Assembly (NCBI RefSeq): GCF_900110115.1
Contig: NZ_FOCM01000006.1
Coordinates: forward strand, 62,001-126,000
Length of the DNA stretch: 64,000 nucleotides
Reading direction: 5' to 3'
Source of the DNA: Palleronia pelagia
Lineage (GTDB): Bacteria; Pseudomonadota; Alphaproteobacteria; Rhodobacterales; Rhodobacteraceae
In this document: piece after piece, positions 27,430 to 35,389 of the stretch
How positions within the stretch are numbered: the first letter of the stretch is position 1
Layout of the letters: each line of letters begins with the position of its first letter
Notes under the pieces: model-generated
What the model saw: only the letters and a program-made list of their open reading frames with translations
Told to the model about the DNA's origin: nothing
Databases searched by the model: none
Program-made: the position numbers and the translations under genes

Positions 27430-27756
27430 CGCGCGCGTGGGAGAGGACGCGGGCTGGACTTTGAGCTGATGACGTTATCGAGCCCGCGTCACCGGTTCCG
27501 GGAAGCCTGTCGGGCCGTTCGCGCAACAAGACACAGATCTTCCCTTCCTTGCGCCGATGGTTGGTCACCCCGGTCTGGCGTGGCGCTGGCCCCGGCCAAC
27601 CAGAACGAACCGGCAGGCCGGGGGTGAAGGCCGCTTATTCGGGCAGATCGGCCAGATCCGGCATGAATGATGCGACAACGGTTGCGACCCGACGAAAGAG
27701 CGCCACAGTCTGAGGCAATGCTCGCCAACGACCCTCCGAGACTCGAAGGAACGCTC
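27430..27756. other. Intergenic stretch between serine hydrolase and Cache-HAMP gene
   Basis: About 327 bp. It begins with a hairpin (27446-27490, listed separately). The remainder has no supported coding frame on either strand; the in-frame extension upstream of the Cache protein (27667-27756) lacks a signal-like N-terminus and is not needed. It probably holds the promoter of the Cache-HAMP gene. Confidence 0.5.
27446..27490 (+). terminator. Inverted repeat after the serine hydrolase (possible terminator)
   Basis: GACGCGGGCT (27446-27455) and AGCCCGCGTC (27481-27490) are perfect 10-bp arms separated by 25 bases, 17 bp after the stop codon. There is no T-run after the second arm, so it may be a rho-dependent end or RNA-stabilising hairpin. 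Confidence 0.45.
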
Positions 27757-28857
27757 ATGGTTTCGCACTCCTCCGCTCCAATAACAGTCACGCTGGCCGC
27801 CGCCATTTACGGCTTCATGGCGCTCGTCTGCAGCGCGCTGGTCGTCTTCTCGGCATGGATCTACCAGTCGCGCGCCGACTCCACGATCGACGCCGAGCTC
27901 GACGGCGCGGTTCGCGTCCGCACCCAGGCGGCTGGTGCGGCCCTGGCGCGGACCATCTACTCGGACTGGCGGGACCTGACGTTCCTCGCTTCCCAATTTT
28001 CAGGCGCGCGCGACCGGCGGCAGGGCATGCTGGAAGGCTTGCGGGGCGATGGCGGGCGGATCTCCTGGATCGGCTACGCGCGTCCGGACGGAATCGTGGC
28101 GCAGGCGACCGGTAGTCTCCTGGTTGGCGAAAGTGTCGCGGAACGGCCGTGGTTCCGGAACGGCCTGCGCGGGCAGTTTGCCTCGGACGTGCACGATGCC
28201 GTTCTGCTGGCGCGGCTGCTTTCCCCTGGTACGGGCGAGGTCCCTCGCTTCGTCGATCTCGCGCTGCCCGTGAGGGACGATACCGGGACTGTAACGGGTA
28301 CTCTGGGGATGCATATCGATGCCGACTGGGTCGAGAACGAGATCGAGGAACTGGCGCAAAGCCTGGGGCTGGAGCTGTATCTGGTCGGCGCGCAGGGCGA
28401 CGTGGTCCTGTCCAGCGCCGATACCGTGCCCGACCCGCAATCGCTCGAGATCCTGCGGACCGCGCGGACCGGCAACACCACCGCGCTGCGCGAGACCTGG
28501 TCCGATGGCGAGACCTATTTCGCCAGCCTCGTGCCGCGGGTCGGATACGCGGATCTGCCCGATTTCGGATGGTCGCTGGTCGGCCGGCTCGACCCGGATC
28601 AATTCCGGCCCGCACTGGATAGCGCGGGTCGCGGTCTCACACTGATCCTCGTGGGCGGGGTGCTTCTGATCATCATCATGACATCGGCCTTCGTGATCGC
28701 CTTCGTGCGGCCCCTGGAAAGGGTTGTCGACGCGGCCGAGCGCATCGCCGAGGGCCAGGATGTCTATCCGCCCGAACCACGCGCCCCGCGCGAAGCGCAG
28801 CGCATCTCGGGCGTTCTGGCGCGGTTGCAGGACGGGCTCAGCGACCGCCGGAACTGA
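27757..28857 (+). CDS. Cache-HAMP transmembrane sensor-like protein without output domain
   Basis: 366 residues from the ATG at 27757 (GAAGGA 7 bases upstream). Transmembrane segment 1 lies at about 11-33. A periplasmic domain of about 255 residues shows Cache signatures (ISWIGYARPDGIVAQATG, ERPWFRNGL, VPRFVDLALPVRDD). Transmembrane segment 2 is at about 293-316, then a HAMP domain (FVRPLERVVDAAERIAEGQD). The protein ends about 15 residues after HAMP, so no kinase, GGDEF, EAL or chemotaxis output domain is present. The stop is clean and lies 20 bp inside the converging glycosyltransferase gene. It may regulate that neighbour by direct contact; this is inference. Confidence 0.85.
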   Translation: MVSHSSAPITVTLAAAIYGFMALVCSALVVFSAWIYQSRADSTIDAELDGAVRVRTQAAGAALARTIYSDWRDLTFLASQFSGARDRRQGMLEGLRGDGGRISWIGYARPDGIVAQATGSLLVGESVAERPWFRNGLRGQFASDVHDAVLLARLLSPGTGEVPRFVDLALPVRDDTGTVTGTLGMHIDADWVENEIEELAQSLGLELYLVGAQGDVVLSSADTVPDPQSLEILRTARTGNTTALRETWSDGETYFASLVPRVGYADLPDFGWSLVGRLDPDQFRPALDSAGRGLTLILVGGVLLIIIMTSAFVIAFVRPLERVVDAAERIAEGQDVYPPEPRAPREAQRISGVLARLQDGLSDRRN

Positions 28858-30829
28858 AACTGAGGCGCCGCGCAAGATCGGCGATCAGGGCCGGACCACG
28901 CACCCGCGCCACACCGGGTGCAAGGTCGTCCTGGGTATAGAAACGCAGCATCAGCGCCTCGTGCTGCTGCTCGTCTGGAGACAGGTGCAGCCGCACGCCG
29001 TCCTCGTACCGGGCAATGACCCGGGCGGGGATTTCTCCTACCCCGTCGATCGCCAAGGTGCCCCGGGTCCCCAGTGGCATCCCCCGCCCGCGCAGGCGCA
29101 CCGTGTCCGCGGTCAAGGAGGTGATCCATGGGCGGCTCTCGGATCCGCCCGTGCGGAAGGTCGCGCGTTCAGGCGCGTCCGCCACGTGGCGCTCGCGCCG
29201 GGGCAGCTCGATACAGGCCAGGATCGTGATCGACAGCACGATCAGATTGTAGAGGGTCCAGAACAGGATCACCCACTTGCCGTCACCCGCATCGGAAAAG
29301 GCGAAGCGGTCGCTGAAGATGCCGACCAGCAGCCCGGCCAGGGTCAGCGCCAGCAGGAAGATGAAGGGCGCCATAAGCCGCCACTGGATGACGATGCGCG
29401 ATCGGTCGCCGCCCTTCGCGGTGACCGAGAACGGGTGCCCTTTCGGCCGCAGCAACCCGGTGAAGGCCGCCCGGCTGATCGCGGCGGCCCCCAAAAGTTG
29501 GCTGACATCCGACAGGACCGGCACGATCATGCCCCGGCTCAGCACGTTCAGCGCCACGATGATCCACAGGAAATACGTGCCGAAATAGCTGATGACGTCG
29601 GGCAGGGCGGCGTCGACAACGGTCACGTTGAAGAACCAGTAAAGCAGCGGGTAGACGATGGCCGCCAGCCGGAAGGGAAACGTGGTTGTCCAGTAGAAGA
29701 CCGAGTCCGCCACGCTCCATCGGTCTCGCAGCCGCAGGCCACTACGGGCGAAGGGCCCCAGCGAGGAACGTGCGATCTGCATCAGTCCAAGGCACCAGCG
29801 GGCGCGCTGGGTCACGTATTCCTTCAGGCCCTCGGGCGCGAGACCCTCGGTCAGCGGCTCGGCGAGGTAGGCCGTCTTCCAGCCCTTCTCCTGCAGCGCG
29901 AGCGTCAGCATGAAATCCTCGGTGACGCTCTCCGTGGGCAAGCCGCCGATCTCCTGCAGGGCCTTCCACCGCACGACCGACGACGTGCCGCAGCAAAAGG
30001 CGATGCCCCAGCCGTCGCGGGCGGGTTGCATGTGGTCGAAGAAGAAGCGCTGCTCGTCCGGATAGGACCGCGTCAGCCCCAGGTTGTGCTGGATCGGATC
30101 GGCATTGAAGAAATGTTGTGGCGTCTGGACCAGGCCCACCTCCGGGTCATGGAACAGCGCCAGGCAGCGCGAGGCGAACCCCAGGTGCGGAACGAAGTCG
30201 GCGTCCAGCACCGCCACGAAGTCGGGCGGCATGTCGCTTTCCGCCAACCGCTCCAGCGCGTGGTTGATGTTGCCCGCCTTCGATCCCTTGTTGTCGGGGC
30301 GCCTCAGGTATTCGACGCCCTGCTTCGCGCAGAAATCGCGCAGCCAGTCGCGTCGCCCGTCGTCCAGCACCATCACCACCTTGTTCGGGTGGCGCAGCGA
30401 CCGCGCGCCCACGATCGTGCGTTCCAGCACGGCAAGCTCTTCGTTGTAGGTCGCGATGAGGATGGCCAGCCGCGGCGGCGTCGCATCGCCCCACCAGCCC
30501 CAATGGGCATCGGCCTCGGCGCGCCGGTCCCTGAACCGCGCCATGATGAGGAACGAGCTCAGCGAACCCGCGAGCACCAGCATTTCCAGCGCGAACAGCG
30601 ACCAGCTGGCGGCCATGTCGACCGTCAGCCCGGCGGGGGCCAGCGTCTCGGTCGCCCGCCACCAGGCATAGCGCAGGGCCAGCACGGCCGAGATCGCCAT
30701 CAGCACGGCGCGGTGCCAGACCCGCGTCGGATCGACGACCGACGGCAGAAGGCAGGCCAGCCCTATGACCAGCAACAGGTGGATGCCGGCCGATCCCAGT
30801 TCGCCGAAATGCGGAAAGAACGGCATCAT
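28838..30829 (-). CDS. BcsA-like family 2 glycosyltransferase (beta-glucan synthase; BgsA-like candidate)
   Basis: 663 residues. Hydrophobic segments near 16-50, 73-97, 382-440, 484-505 and 518-541 surround a cytoplasmic GT-A domain. The processive beta-glycan synthase motifs are complete: DDG (156-158), DAD (209-211), TED (303-305) and QRARW (341-345). The roughly 120-residue cytoplasmic tail (541-663) looks PilZ-like in size but lacks clear RxxxR and D/NxSxxG motifs. It overlaps the HlyD-type gene by 4 bp (ATGA), and there is no bcsB or bcsC. Cellulose or a related glucan is the likely product; the layout is closer to BgsA of Sinorhizobium meliloti. Confidence 0.88.
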   Translation of the reverse strand: MMPFFPHFGELGSAGIHLLLVIGLACLLPSVVDPTRVWHRAVLMAISAVLALRYAWWRATETLAPAGLTVDMAASWSLFALEMLVLAGSLSSFLIMARFRDRRAEADAHWGWWGDATPPRLAILIATYNEELAVLERTIVGARSLRHPNKVVMVLDDGRRDWLRDFCAKQGVEYLRRPDNKGSKAGNINHALERLAESDMPPDFVAVLDADFVPHLGFASRCLALFHDPEVGLVQTPQHFFNADPIQHNLGLTRSYPDEQRFFFDHMQPARDGWGIAFCCGTSSVVRWKALQEIGGLPTESVTEDFMLTLALQEKGWKTAYLAEPLTEGLAPEGLKEYVTQRARWCLGLMQIARSSLGPFARSGLRLRDRWSVADSVFYWTTTFPFRLAAIVYPLLYWFFNVTVVDAALPDVISYFGTYFLWIIVALNVLSRGMIVPVLSDVSQLLGAAAISRAAFTGLLRPKGHPFSVTAKGGDRSRIVIQWRLMAPFIFLLALTLAGLLVGIFSDRFAFSDAGDGKWVILFWTLYNLIVLSITILACIELPRRERHVADAPERATFRTGGSESRPWITSLTADTVRLRGRGMPLGTRGTLAIDGVGEIPARVIARYEDGVRLHLSPDEQQHEALMLRFYTQDDLAPGVARVRGPALIADLARRLSFSSGGR

Positions 30830-31995
30830 CCGCCGAAAAGACCGCGCAGCCCGTCGAGCGGACGGTCCTCGAAGAAGACGCGTCCGGTGCGCCCGACGGG
30901 GCAGCCCAGCTCGGGATCCTGCGACAGTTCCGGCACCAGGAGGGTCACGTCATAGCGTTCCAGGTGCCGCTGGCTGGGGGCCACGGCAAGATGCTCGTAG
31001 ACGGTCGCGGCACCGGAGCCTGCCAGCCGCGTAACGGTCGCATCGAACAGCCGTGTCTCGTTCTCGAAGCGGAAGCGCGCCGCATCCCCCAGGCGCAAGC
31101 CGTTATAGGTGCCCTCGGGCACCGACAGCGAAACGACCAGCGACGCGCAGTCGACGAGACGCAGCAGCGGGTCGCCCCGTTGCACCACGACCCCGTCGGC
31201 CTCCAGAACCTCCCACAGCAGCCCGTCCACGGGGGACGCCAGGTCGCCGCCGGTCAGCGCGTTCACGCGCACCCGCTCGCGGTCGATCCGTTCGGCCACG
31301 GCGGCGACGCGCGCCTCGGCCTCGGCGTGTTCCGCGTCGAGCGCGGCGATGACGGAGTCGAGCTCGGTGGCCCTTTGCGTGGCATTGGGCGAATCGTTGT
31401 AGCCGTCACCAAGGAAGACGCCCGCCTCGGCAGCCCTGAGCTCGATCTCCAGCACCTCGACCCGTTCCCGAGCGTAGTCGAGCGCCAGCGACTCGAGGTT
31501 CGGTTCGGTCGGCAGGCGCCCGCCGTCGCTGTCCAGCGCGTCGCCCAGCCGGCGCGTCTCGGGATCGGTCCCGTCTTCAAGCAGCGCCAGCCGCGCGCGG
31601 GCGTGTTCGAGCCGCGTGCGCAGCTCGTCCAGTCGGTTTTCGCGGAAGGACTCGCCGCGCGCGTCCAGGTCGCCCTGGATGCCGCGCTGTGCCTCGCGCT
31701 GCGCGGCGATACGGGCCCGCGCGGCGCCCTCGAACGCGCGCTCCATCAGAAGGTCGTTCAGCCGTATCCTGTCGACGAGCGGATCAGTGATCGAGGCGAC
31801 GACCTCGCCTTCGTTGACCCGCGCTCCCGGCGGCCGGTCGACCAGCGTCAGCGTGCCCGCGACATCCGAACGGACGGTCACGACGGGGGCGTTCACGAAC
31901 GCGTTGGCGCTGGTCCGCGCCATCTGTTCGCCGACGATCACCCAGAGCGCGAACAGGATCACGACAAGGCCGACGATCAAACGGGTGAATTTCAT
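30826..31995 (-). CDS. HlyD-type membrane fusion/adaptor protein
   Basis: 389 residues from the ATG at 31995. One transmembrane helix (6-25, FTRLIVGLVVILFALWVIVG) anchors it in the inner membrane. A lipoyl-like half (VVTVRSDVAGTL...GARVNEGEVVASI) comes next, then a long coiled coil (about 85-240, with RLEHARARLALLEDG and AALDAEHAEAEARVAAV), the second lipoyl half (GDLASPVDGLLWEV...GVVVQRGDPLLRL) and a beta-barrel part. It likely spans the periplasm and guides the glucan made by the adjacent synthase. It overlaps that gene by 4 bp. This is the expected partner type of BgsA (BgsB). Confidence 0.87.
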   Translation of the reverse strand: MKFTRLIVGLVVILFALWVIVGEQMARTSANAFVNAPVVTVRSDVAGTLTLVDRPPGARVNEGEVVASITDPLVDRIRLNDLLMERAFEGAARARIAAQREAQRGIQGDLDARGESFRENRLDELRTRLEHARARLALLEDGTDPETRRLGDALDSDGGRLPTEPNLESLALDYARERVEVLEIELRAAEAGVFLGDGYNDSPNATQRATELDSVIAALDAEHAEAEARVAAVAERIDRERVRVNALTGGDLASPVDGLLWEVLEADGVVVQRGDPLLRLVDCASLVVSLSVPEGTYNGLRLGDAARFRFENETRLFDATVTRLAGSGAATVYEHLAVAPSQRHLERYDVTLLVPELSQDPELGCPVGRTGRVFFEDRPLDGLRGLFGG

Positions 31996-32039
31996 ATCCT
32001 TAACTCTCCTCTGGGGCGAATCCAGCACATACTGTGCAA

Positions 32040-32054
32040 ATTGCCCTGGGCAAT
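32040..32054. promoter_or_regulatory. 15-bp perfect palindrome in the glucan operon
   Basis: ATTGCCCTGGGCAAT, symmetrical about one central base, lies between the GH8 stop (32083) and the adaptor start (31995). A second small dyad, GCACA-tac-TGTGC, lies at 32025-32037. A one-base loop cannot form a hairpin, so a dimeric repressor or activator site controlling an internal promoter is the more likely reading. Confidence 0.4.
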
Positions 32055-32082
32055 AAACCTTCCTGCGGTTGGTCGATCACGA

Positions 32083-33096
32083 TTATCCGCAATCGTCGCC
32101 TTCTCGCTGCGCCACCAATGCAAGCAGCCATAGCGTCGCCGGGTAGTAAAACCGTTGGGCACCGGCCGCAGGCAGCGGGTCGCAGACCGACAGCGCCTGG
32201 ATCGCGCGATACCCCGCCGCATCGCTTTCGCTGACCACGGTGCCGCCGGGATCGGTCACGACCGCGACATGTCCTGCTGTCGGGGCCCGTGCCAGCGCTG
32301 CTGCCATCACGCCCACGGCCGGATGGTCCCGGCGCCCCGACCAGCACAGGTAAAGCGGGATGCGCAAGGCGTCATAGCCAGAGCGCGCGGCGTGGTTGGC
32401 CGGCGCCCGGAAGCCTTCGGGGGCCACGTCGATCCAGTCCGGTATCGCGCCGCGCGCGGCGAGTTCGGCCAGGACCGTTTCACCATGATCGGCGGCGCGG
32501 ACGAGGTCCGGCAGATCGAAGGCGGCGCCAAGCTCGCGCAGCGCGACGCTCACGAAGTATGACGGGTTGATCGTGATCCTGCCCCGGCCCCCTGCGGCCG
32601 CGTCCGCCTGTGGCAGCAGCAAGCGCTCAGCCGGCGCCCGCGGATCCGGCGCGAGGCATCGTGCCGCGATCGCGTGCGCAACGGCGTCGGCCCGCCCGGC
32701 GAATTCCTGCCAGCCTGAATCGCGCATCGCCCGCAAAAGCGCCCACGCCCGCAGCAGGTCACCATCGGTTGCCGTGACGTTGTCGACCGATCCGGAACCC
32801 GGGTCGAAGCGCCATCCCATGAAAGGGGCATCCGGCCTGACCAGGGTCGCCACGGTCCAAGCCTCGATCTTCGAGAACGCATCGCGGTCACCGAAGGCCT
32901 GGGCCAGCAGCAGACCATAGGCTTGCCCCTCGGAATGGCTGATCTGCTGGTCCCGGTCCATGACGCGGCCGGATGGGTCGAGATATCGCGCTTTCCAGGA
33001 ATGCCAGGCGGACTCGGACGCCGCGGCACGCTTGGCCGCGACGAACGTCCCGGCATGCAGCAGGCCGGCGATCAGCAACTCCCTGCGATTGACCAT
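32083..33096 (-). CDS. Glycoside hydrolase family 8 (endoglucanase, BcsZ-like)
   Basis: 337 residues. The N-terminus VNRRELLIAGLLHAG resembles a twin-arginine or Sec signal, so the enzyme is exported. GH8 motifs are present: SEGQAYG with the proton donor E56, TATDGDLLRAWAL with D111, NPSYF, and YDALRIPLYL. BcsZ-type enzymes trim beta-1,4-glucan during synthesis. It is the first gene of the operon with the adaptor and the glycosyltransferase (87 bp gap). The substrate here would be the operon's own glucan, cellulose or mixed-linkage. Confidence 0.88.
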   Translation of the reverse strand: MVNRRELLIAGLLHAGTFVAAKRAAASESAWHSWKARYLDPSGRVMDRDQQISHSEGQAYGLLLAQAFGDRDAFSKIEAWTVATLVRPDAPFMGWRFDPGSGSVDNVTATDGDLLRAWALLRAMRDSGWQEFAGRADAVAHAIAARCLAPDPRAPAERLLLPQADAAAGGRGRITINPSYFVSVALRELGAAFDLPDLVRAADHGETVLAELAARGAIPDWIDVAPEGFRAPANHAARSGYDALRIPLYLCWSGRRDHPAVGVMAAALARAPTAGHVAVVTDPGGTVVSESDAAGYRAIQALSVCDPLPAAGAQRFYYPATLWLLALVAQREGDDCG

Positions 33097-33308
33097 GGTT
33101 CTTTGTCCGATCCGTGCGCTCGTCGATTTCGCAAAGTGGATCCGCGGGTTTGATCGGCAAGGTCCGGCCTTCCGATCCGACCGTCCCGACCTCAGGGCGA
33201 TGGTGACCGGACACCCGATCTGCGCGCCGCCTGGTCCAATGCGGCTTCATCCTAGACCATCGGCGTGTTGGACCCACTGGATCCCGCCCCACTCTCGACC
33301 TCGCACCC

Positions 33309-33367
33309 CATCACTGGTCGTCAAATACCTCCGGGAGAGTCCGCGCAGCGGACGGGGGCAGCGCCCC
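33309..33367 (-). repeat. Dispersed intergenic hairpin element, copy B
   Basis: Read on the minus strand, it starts at the base after the TGA of the FAD-linked oxidase. It has GGGGC-gct-GCCCC, GTCCGC-tgc-GCGGAC, then CTCTCCCGGAGGTATTTG and ends GACCAGTGATG. Same order and spacing as copies A and C. The rest of 33097-33308 (upstream of the GH8 gene) shows no coding potential and probably contains the operon promoter. Confidence 0.75.
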
Positions 33368-34777
33368 TCAGGCCGGAAGCACCTTGCCCGGGTTCATGAT
33401 CCCGCCGGGGTCCAGCACCGCCTTGATCTGTCGCATCACGGCCAGCGCGGCGGGGTCCTTGCGCCGCCGCATGGAGCCCTGCTTGCCCAGGCCGATGCCG
33501 TGCTCGGCCGAGAACGAGCCGCCCAGCTCGGCGACGATATCCTCGACCAGCTCCATCATCGCGTCGTGGGCCGCCTCGGAATGGTCCGACGGCCAGATCG
33601 TCAGGTGGATGTTGCCGTCGCCCAGGTGCGATACGACCATGCTGCGGGCGCCCGGGTCGGCCTTGGCGATGGCGTCGTCCGCGCGCTCGAGGAACCGCGC
33701 CACGGCGTCCAGCGGCACCGACACGTCGGTGATGACGCCCGGGCCGCCCGCGACGGTCAGCTCGCCCGCGATCTCGCGCCGGGCCCAGATCTCGCGCCGC
33801 TGCGCCTCGGACCGCGCCACCATGGCGTCCAGCACCTGGCCGCTCTCGATGCGCTCGGCCAGGACCTCCTCCAGGTAGGACTGTACCGGCACCGTGCCGT
33901 CCGCCGCGACCTCGGCGTCGCGCGGGGCGGTGGCGCCGATCTCGACCATGATGTTGTGCTCGTAGTCGTCGTCGAAGGGCCGCTTGGCCTTCGGATCATG
34001 CGCGATATGGGCGTCGATGTAGGTCTTCGGCATGTACTCGAACGCCTCGACCGCGCCGCCGGTGGCGGTCTGCAGTTCGTTCAGCAGCTGAAGCCCCGCG
34101 TCGAGATCGGGCACCGAGACCATGGCGGTGGCATAGGCGGCGGGCTTCGGAAACAGCCGCACCACGGCGGCTGTGATGATGCCCAGCGTGCCCTCGGCGC
34201 CGATGAACAGGTCGCGCAGGTCGTAGCCCGAGTTGTCCTTTACCAGCTCGGTCATCAGGTCCATCACCTCGCCCGAGGGCAGGACGACCTCCAGCCCCAG
34301 GCACAGCGCGCGGGTGTTGCCGTATCGCAGCACGTTCGACCCGCCTGCGTTGGTGCCCAGCACGCCGCCGATCCGCGCCGATCCGCGCGCGCCGAAGGTC
34401 AGCGGGAACACAAGGTCCTCGGCTTCGACCGCCTCGTGCAGCTGGCTCAGAACCACGCCCGCCTCGACCACGGCCAGCCGCGACGGGGCGCGCACCTCGC
34501 GGATGCGGTTCATCCGTTCCAGGCTCAGCGCGATGCGGCCCGGCGCGTGGGTGCCCCCCATCAGGCCGGTATTGCCCGCAACGGGCACCACCGGCACGCC
34601 CGCCCGACCCGCGAGCTTCACCACCGCCGCGACCTCGTCGGTCGAGCCCGGGCGCACGGCGGCCAGCGGCTCGCCCTCGTAGGCACCGGTCCAGTCGCGG
34701 GCGAAGGGCGCCGCGTCGGCGCCGGTCAGCACGTGCGCGTCGCCAACGATGTCGCGCAGCTCGGCGATCACATCCAT
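33368..34777 (-). CDS. FAD-linked oxidase (D-2-hydroxyacid dehydrogenase / GlcD-like)
   Basis: 469 residues from the ATG at 34777. N-terminal FAD_binding_4 domain: PVAGNTGLMGG, GARGSARIGGVLGTNAGG, LRDLFIGAEGTLGIITAA. C-terminal FAD-oxidase domain with SHLGDGNIHL, SAEHGIGLGK and DPGGIMNPGKVLPA. This is the D-lactate / D-2-hydroxyglutarate / glycolate dehydrogenase group, flavin enzymes that oxidise 2-hydroxy acids. No GlcE/GlcF partner lies nearby, so D-2-hydroxyglutarate or D-lactate is likelier than glycolate. Its stop abuts repeat copy B. Confidence 0.88.
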   Translation of the reverse strand: MDVIAELRDIVGDAHVLTGADAAPFARDWTGAYEGEPLAAVRPGSTDEVAAVVKLAGRAGVPVVPVAGNTGLMGGTHAPGRIALSLERMNRIREVRAPSRLAVVEAGVVLSQLHEAVEAEDLVFPLTFGARGSARIGGVLGTNAGGSNVLRYGNTRALCLGLEVVLPSGEVMDLMTELVKDNSGYDLRDLFIGAEGTLGIITAAVVRLFPKPAAYATAMVSVPDLDAGLQLLNELQTATGGAVEAFEYMPKTYIDAHIAHDPKAKRPFDDDYEHNIMVEIGATAPRDAEVAADGTVPVQSYLEEVLAERIESGQVLDAMVARSEAQRREIWARREIAGELTVAGGPGVITDVSVPLDAVARFLERADDAIAKADPGARSMVVSHLGDGNIHLTIWPSDHSEAAHDAMMELVEDIVAELGGSFSAEHGIGLGKQGSMRRRKDPAALAVMRQIKAVLDPGGIMNPGKVLPA

Positions 34778-34876
34778 GGTTCGTCCTCCCTGATCCGCGC
34801 CCTTTCTGGCGCAAGCCCCGGCGCTTGACCATCCCCGCCGCGCGGCCATCTGAGGGGCAGGGCGAAAGGAGTGACC

Positions 34877-35389
34877 ATGGCGCTGCACGGCAAGCTGATC
34901 GACGACGCAAGCGGCCCCGCCGCCGAGACCGATACCGAGTGGGAGCTGATCTCGGACCGGGTCATGGGCGGGGTGTCCGAGGGCGCGCTGACCACGCACG
35001 AGGTCGCGGGCCGCCGCGCGCGGCACATGACCGGACAGGTCAGCCTCGAGAATGACGGCGGCTTCCTGCAGATGGCACTGGACCTGTCGCCCGATGGCGG
35101 CGCGATTGACGCCTCGGGGCTCGAAGGGATCGAGGTGACCGCACGCGGCACCGGCAGCGATTACAACATCCACCTGCGCACCGAGGCGGTCGCGCGGCCG
35201 TGGCAAAGCTATCGCCTGACCTTCCACGCGGGCCCCGACTGGGCCACCCACAGGCTGCCATTCGCCGATGTCACCGCCCACCGGATCGACGCGCCTTTCG
35301 ATGCGGCCACGCTCCGGCGCATCGGCATCGTGGCCATCGGTCGGCGCATGCAGGTGGACCTCGCCGTGGCGCGACTGGCGTTCTACTAG
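34877..35389 (+). CDS. CIA30 family protein
   Basis: 170 residues from the ATG at 34877, chosen over the GTG at 34871 because AAAGGA is correctly spaced from the ATG. The sequence WELISDRVMGGVSEGAL, SLENDGGFLQM, IEVTARGTGSDYNIHLRT and WQSYRLTFHAG match the CIA30 (complex I intermediate-associated protein 30) galactose-binding-like domain. Bacterial members have unknown roles. It converges with a nitroreductase gene (4-bp overlap). Confidence 0.85.
   Translation: MALHGKLIDDASGPAAETDTEWELISDRVMGGVSEGALTTHEVAGRRARHMTGQVSLENDGGFLQMALDLSPDGGAIDASGLEGIEVTARGTGSDYNIHLRTEAVARPWQSYRLTFHAGPDWATHRLPFADVTAHRIDAPFDAATLRRIGIVAIGRRMQVDLAVARLAFY

Noticed and set aside
28838-33096. Canonical cellulose (bcs) operon
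   Set aside because: No bcsB, bcsC, bcsQ or recognisable PilZ motif is present, and an HlyD-type adaptor takes the partner position. It was kept as a glucan operon of another type.
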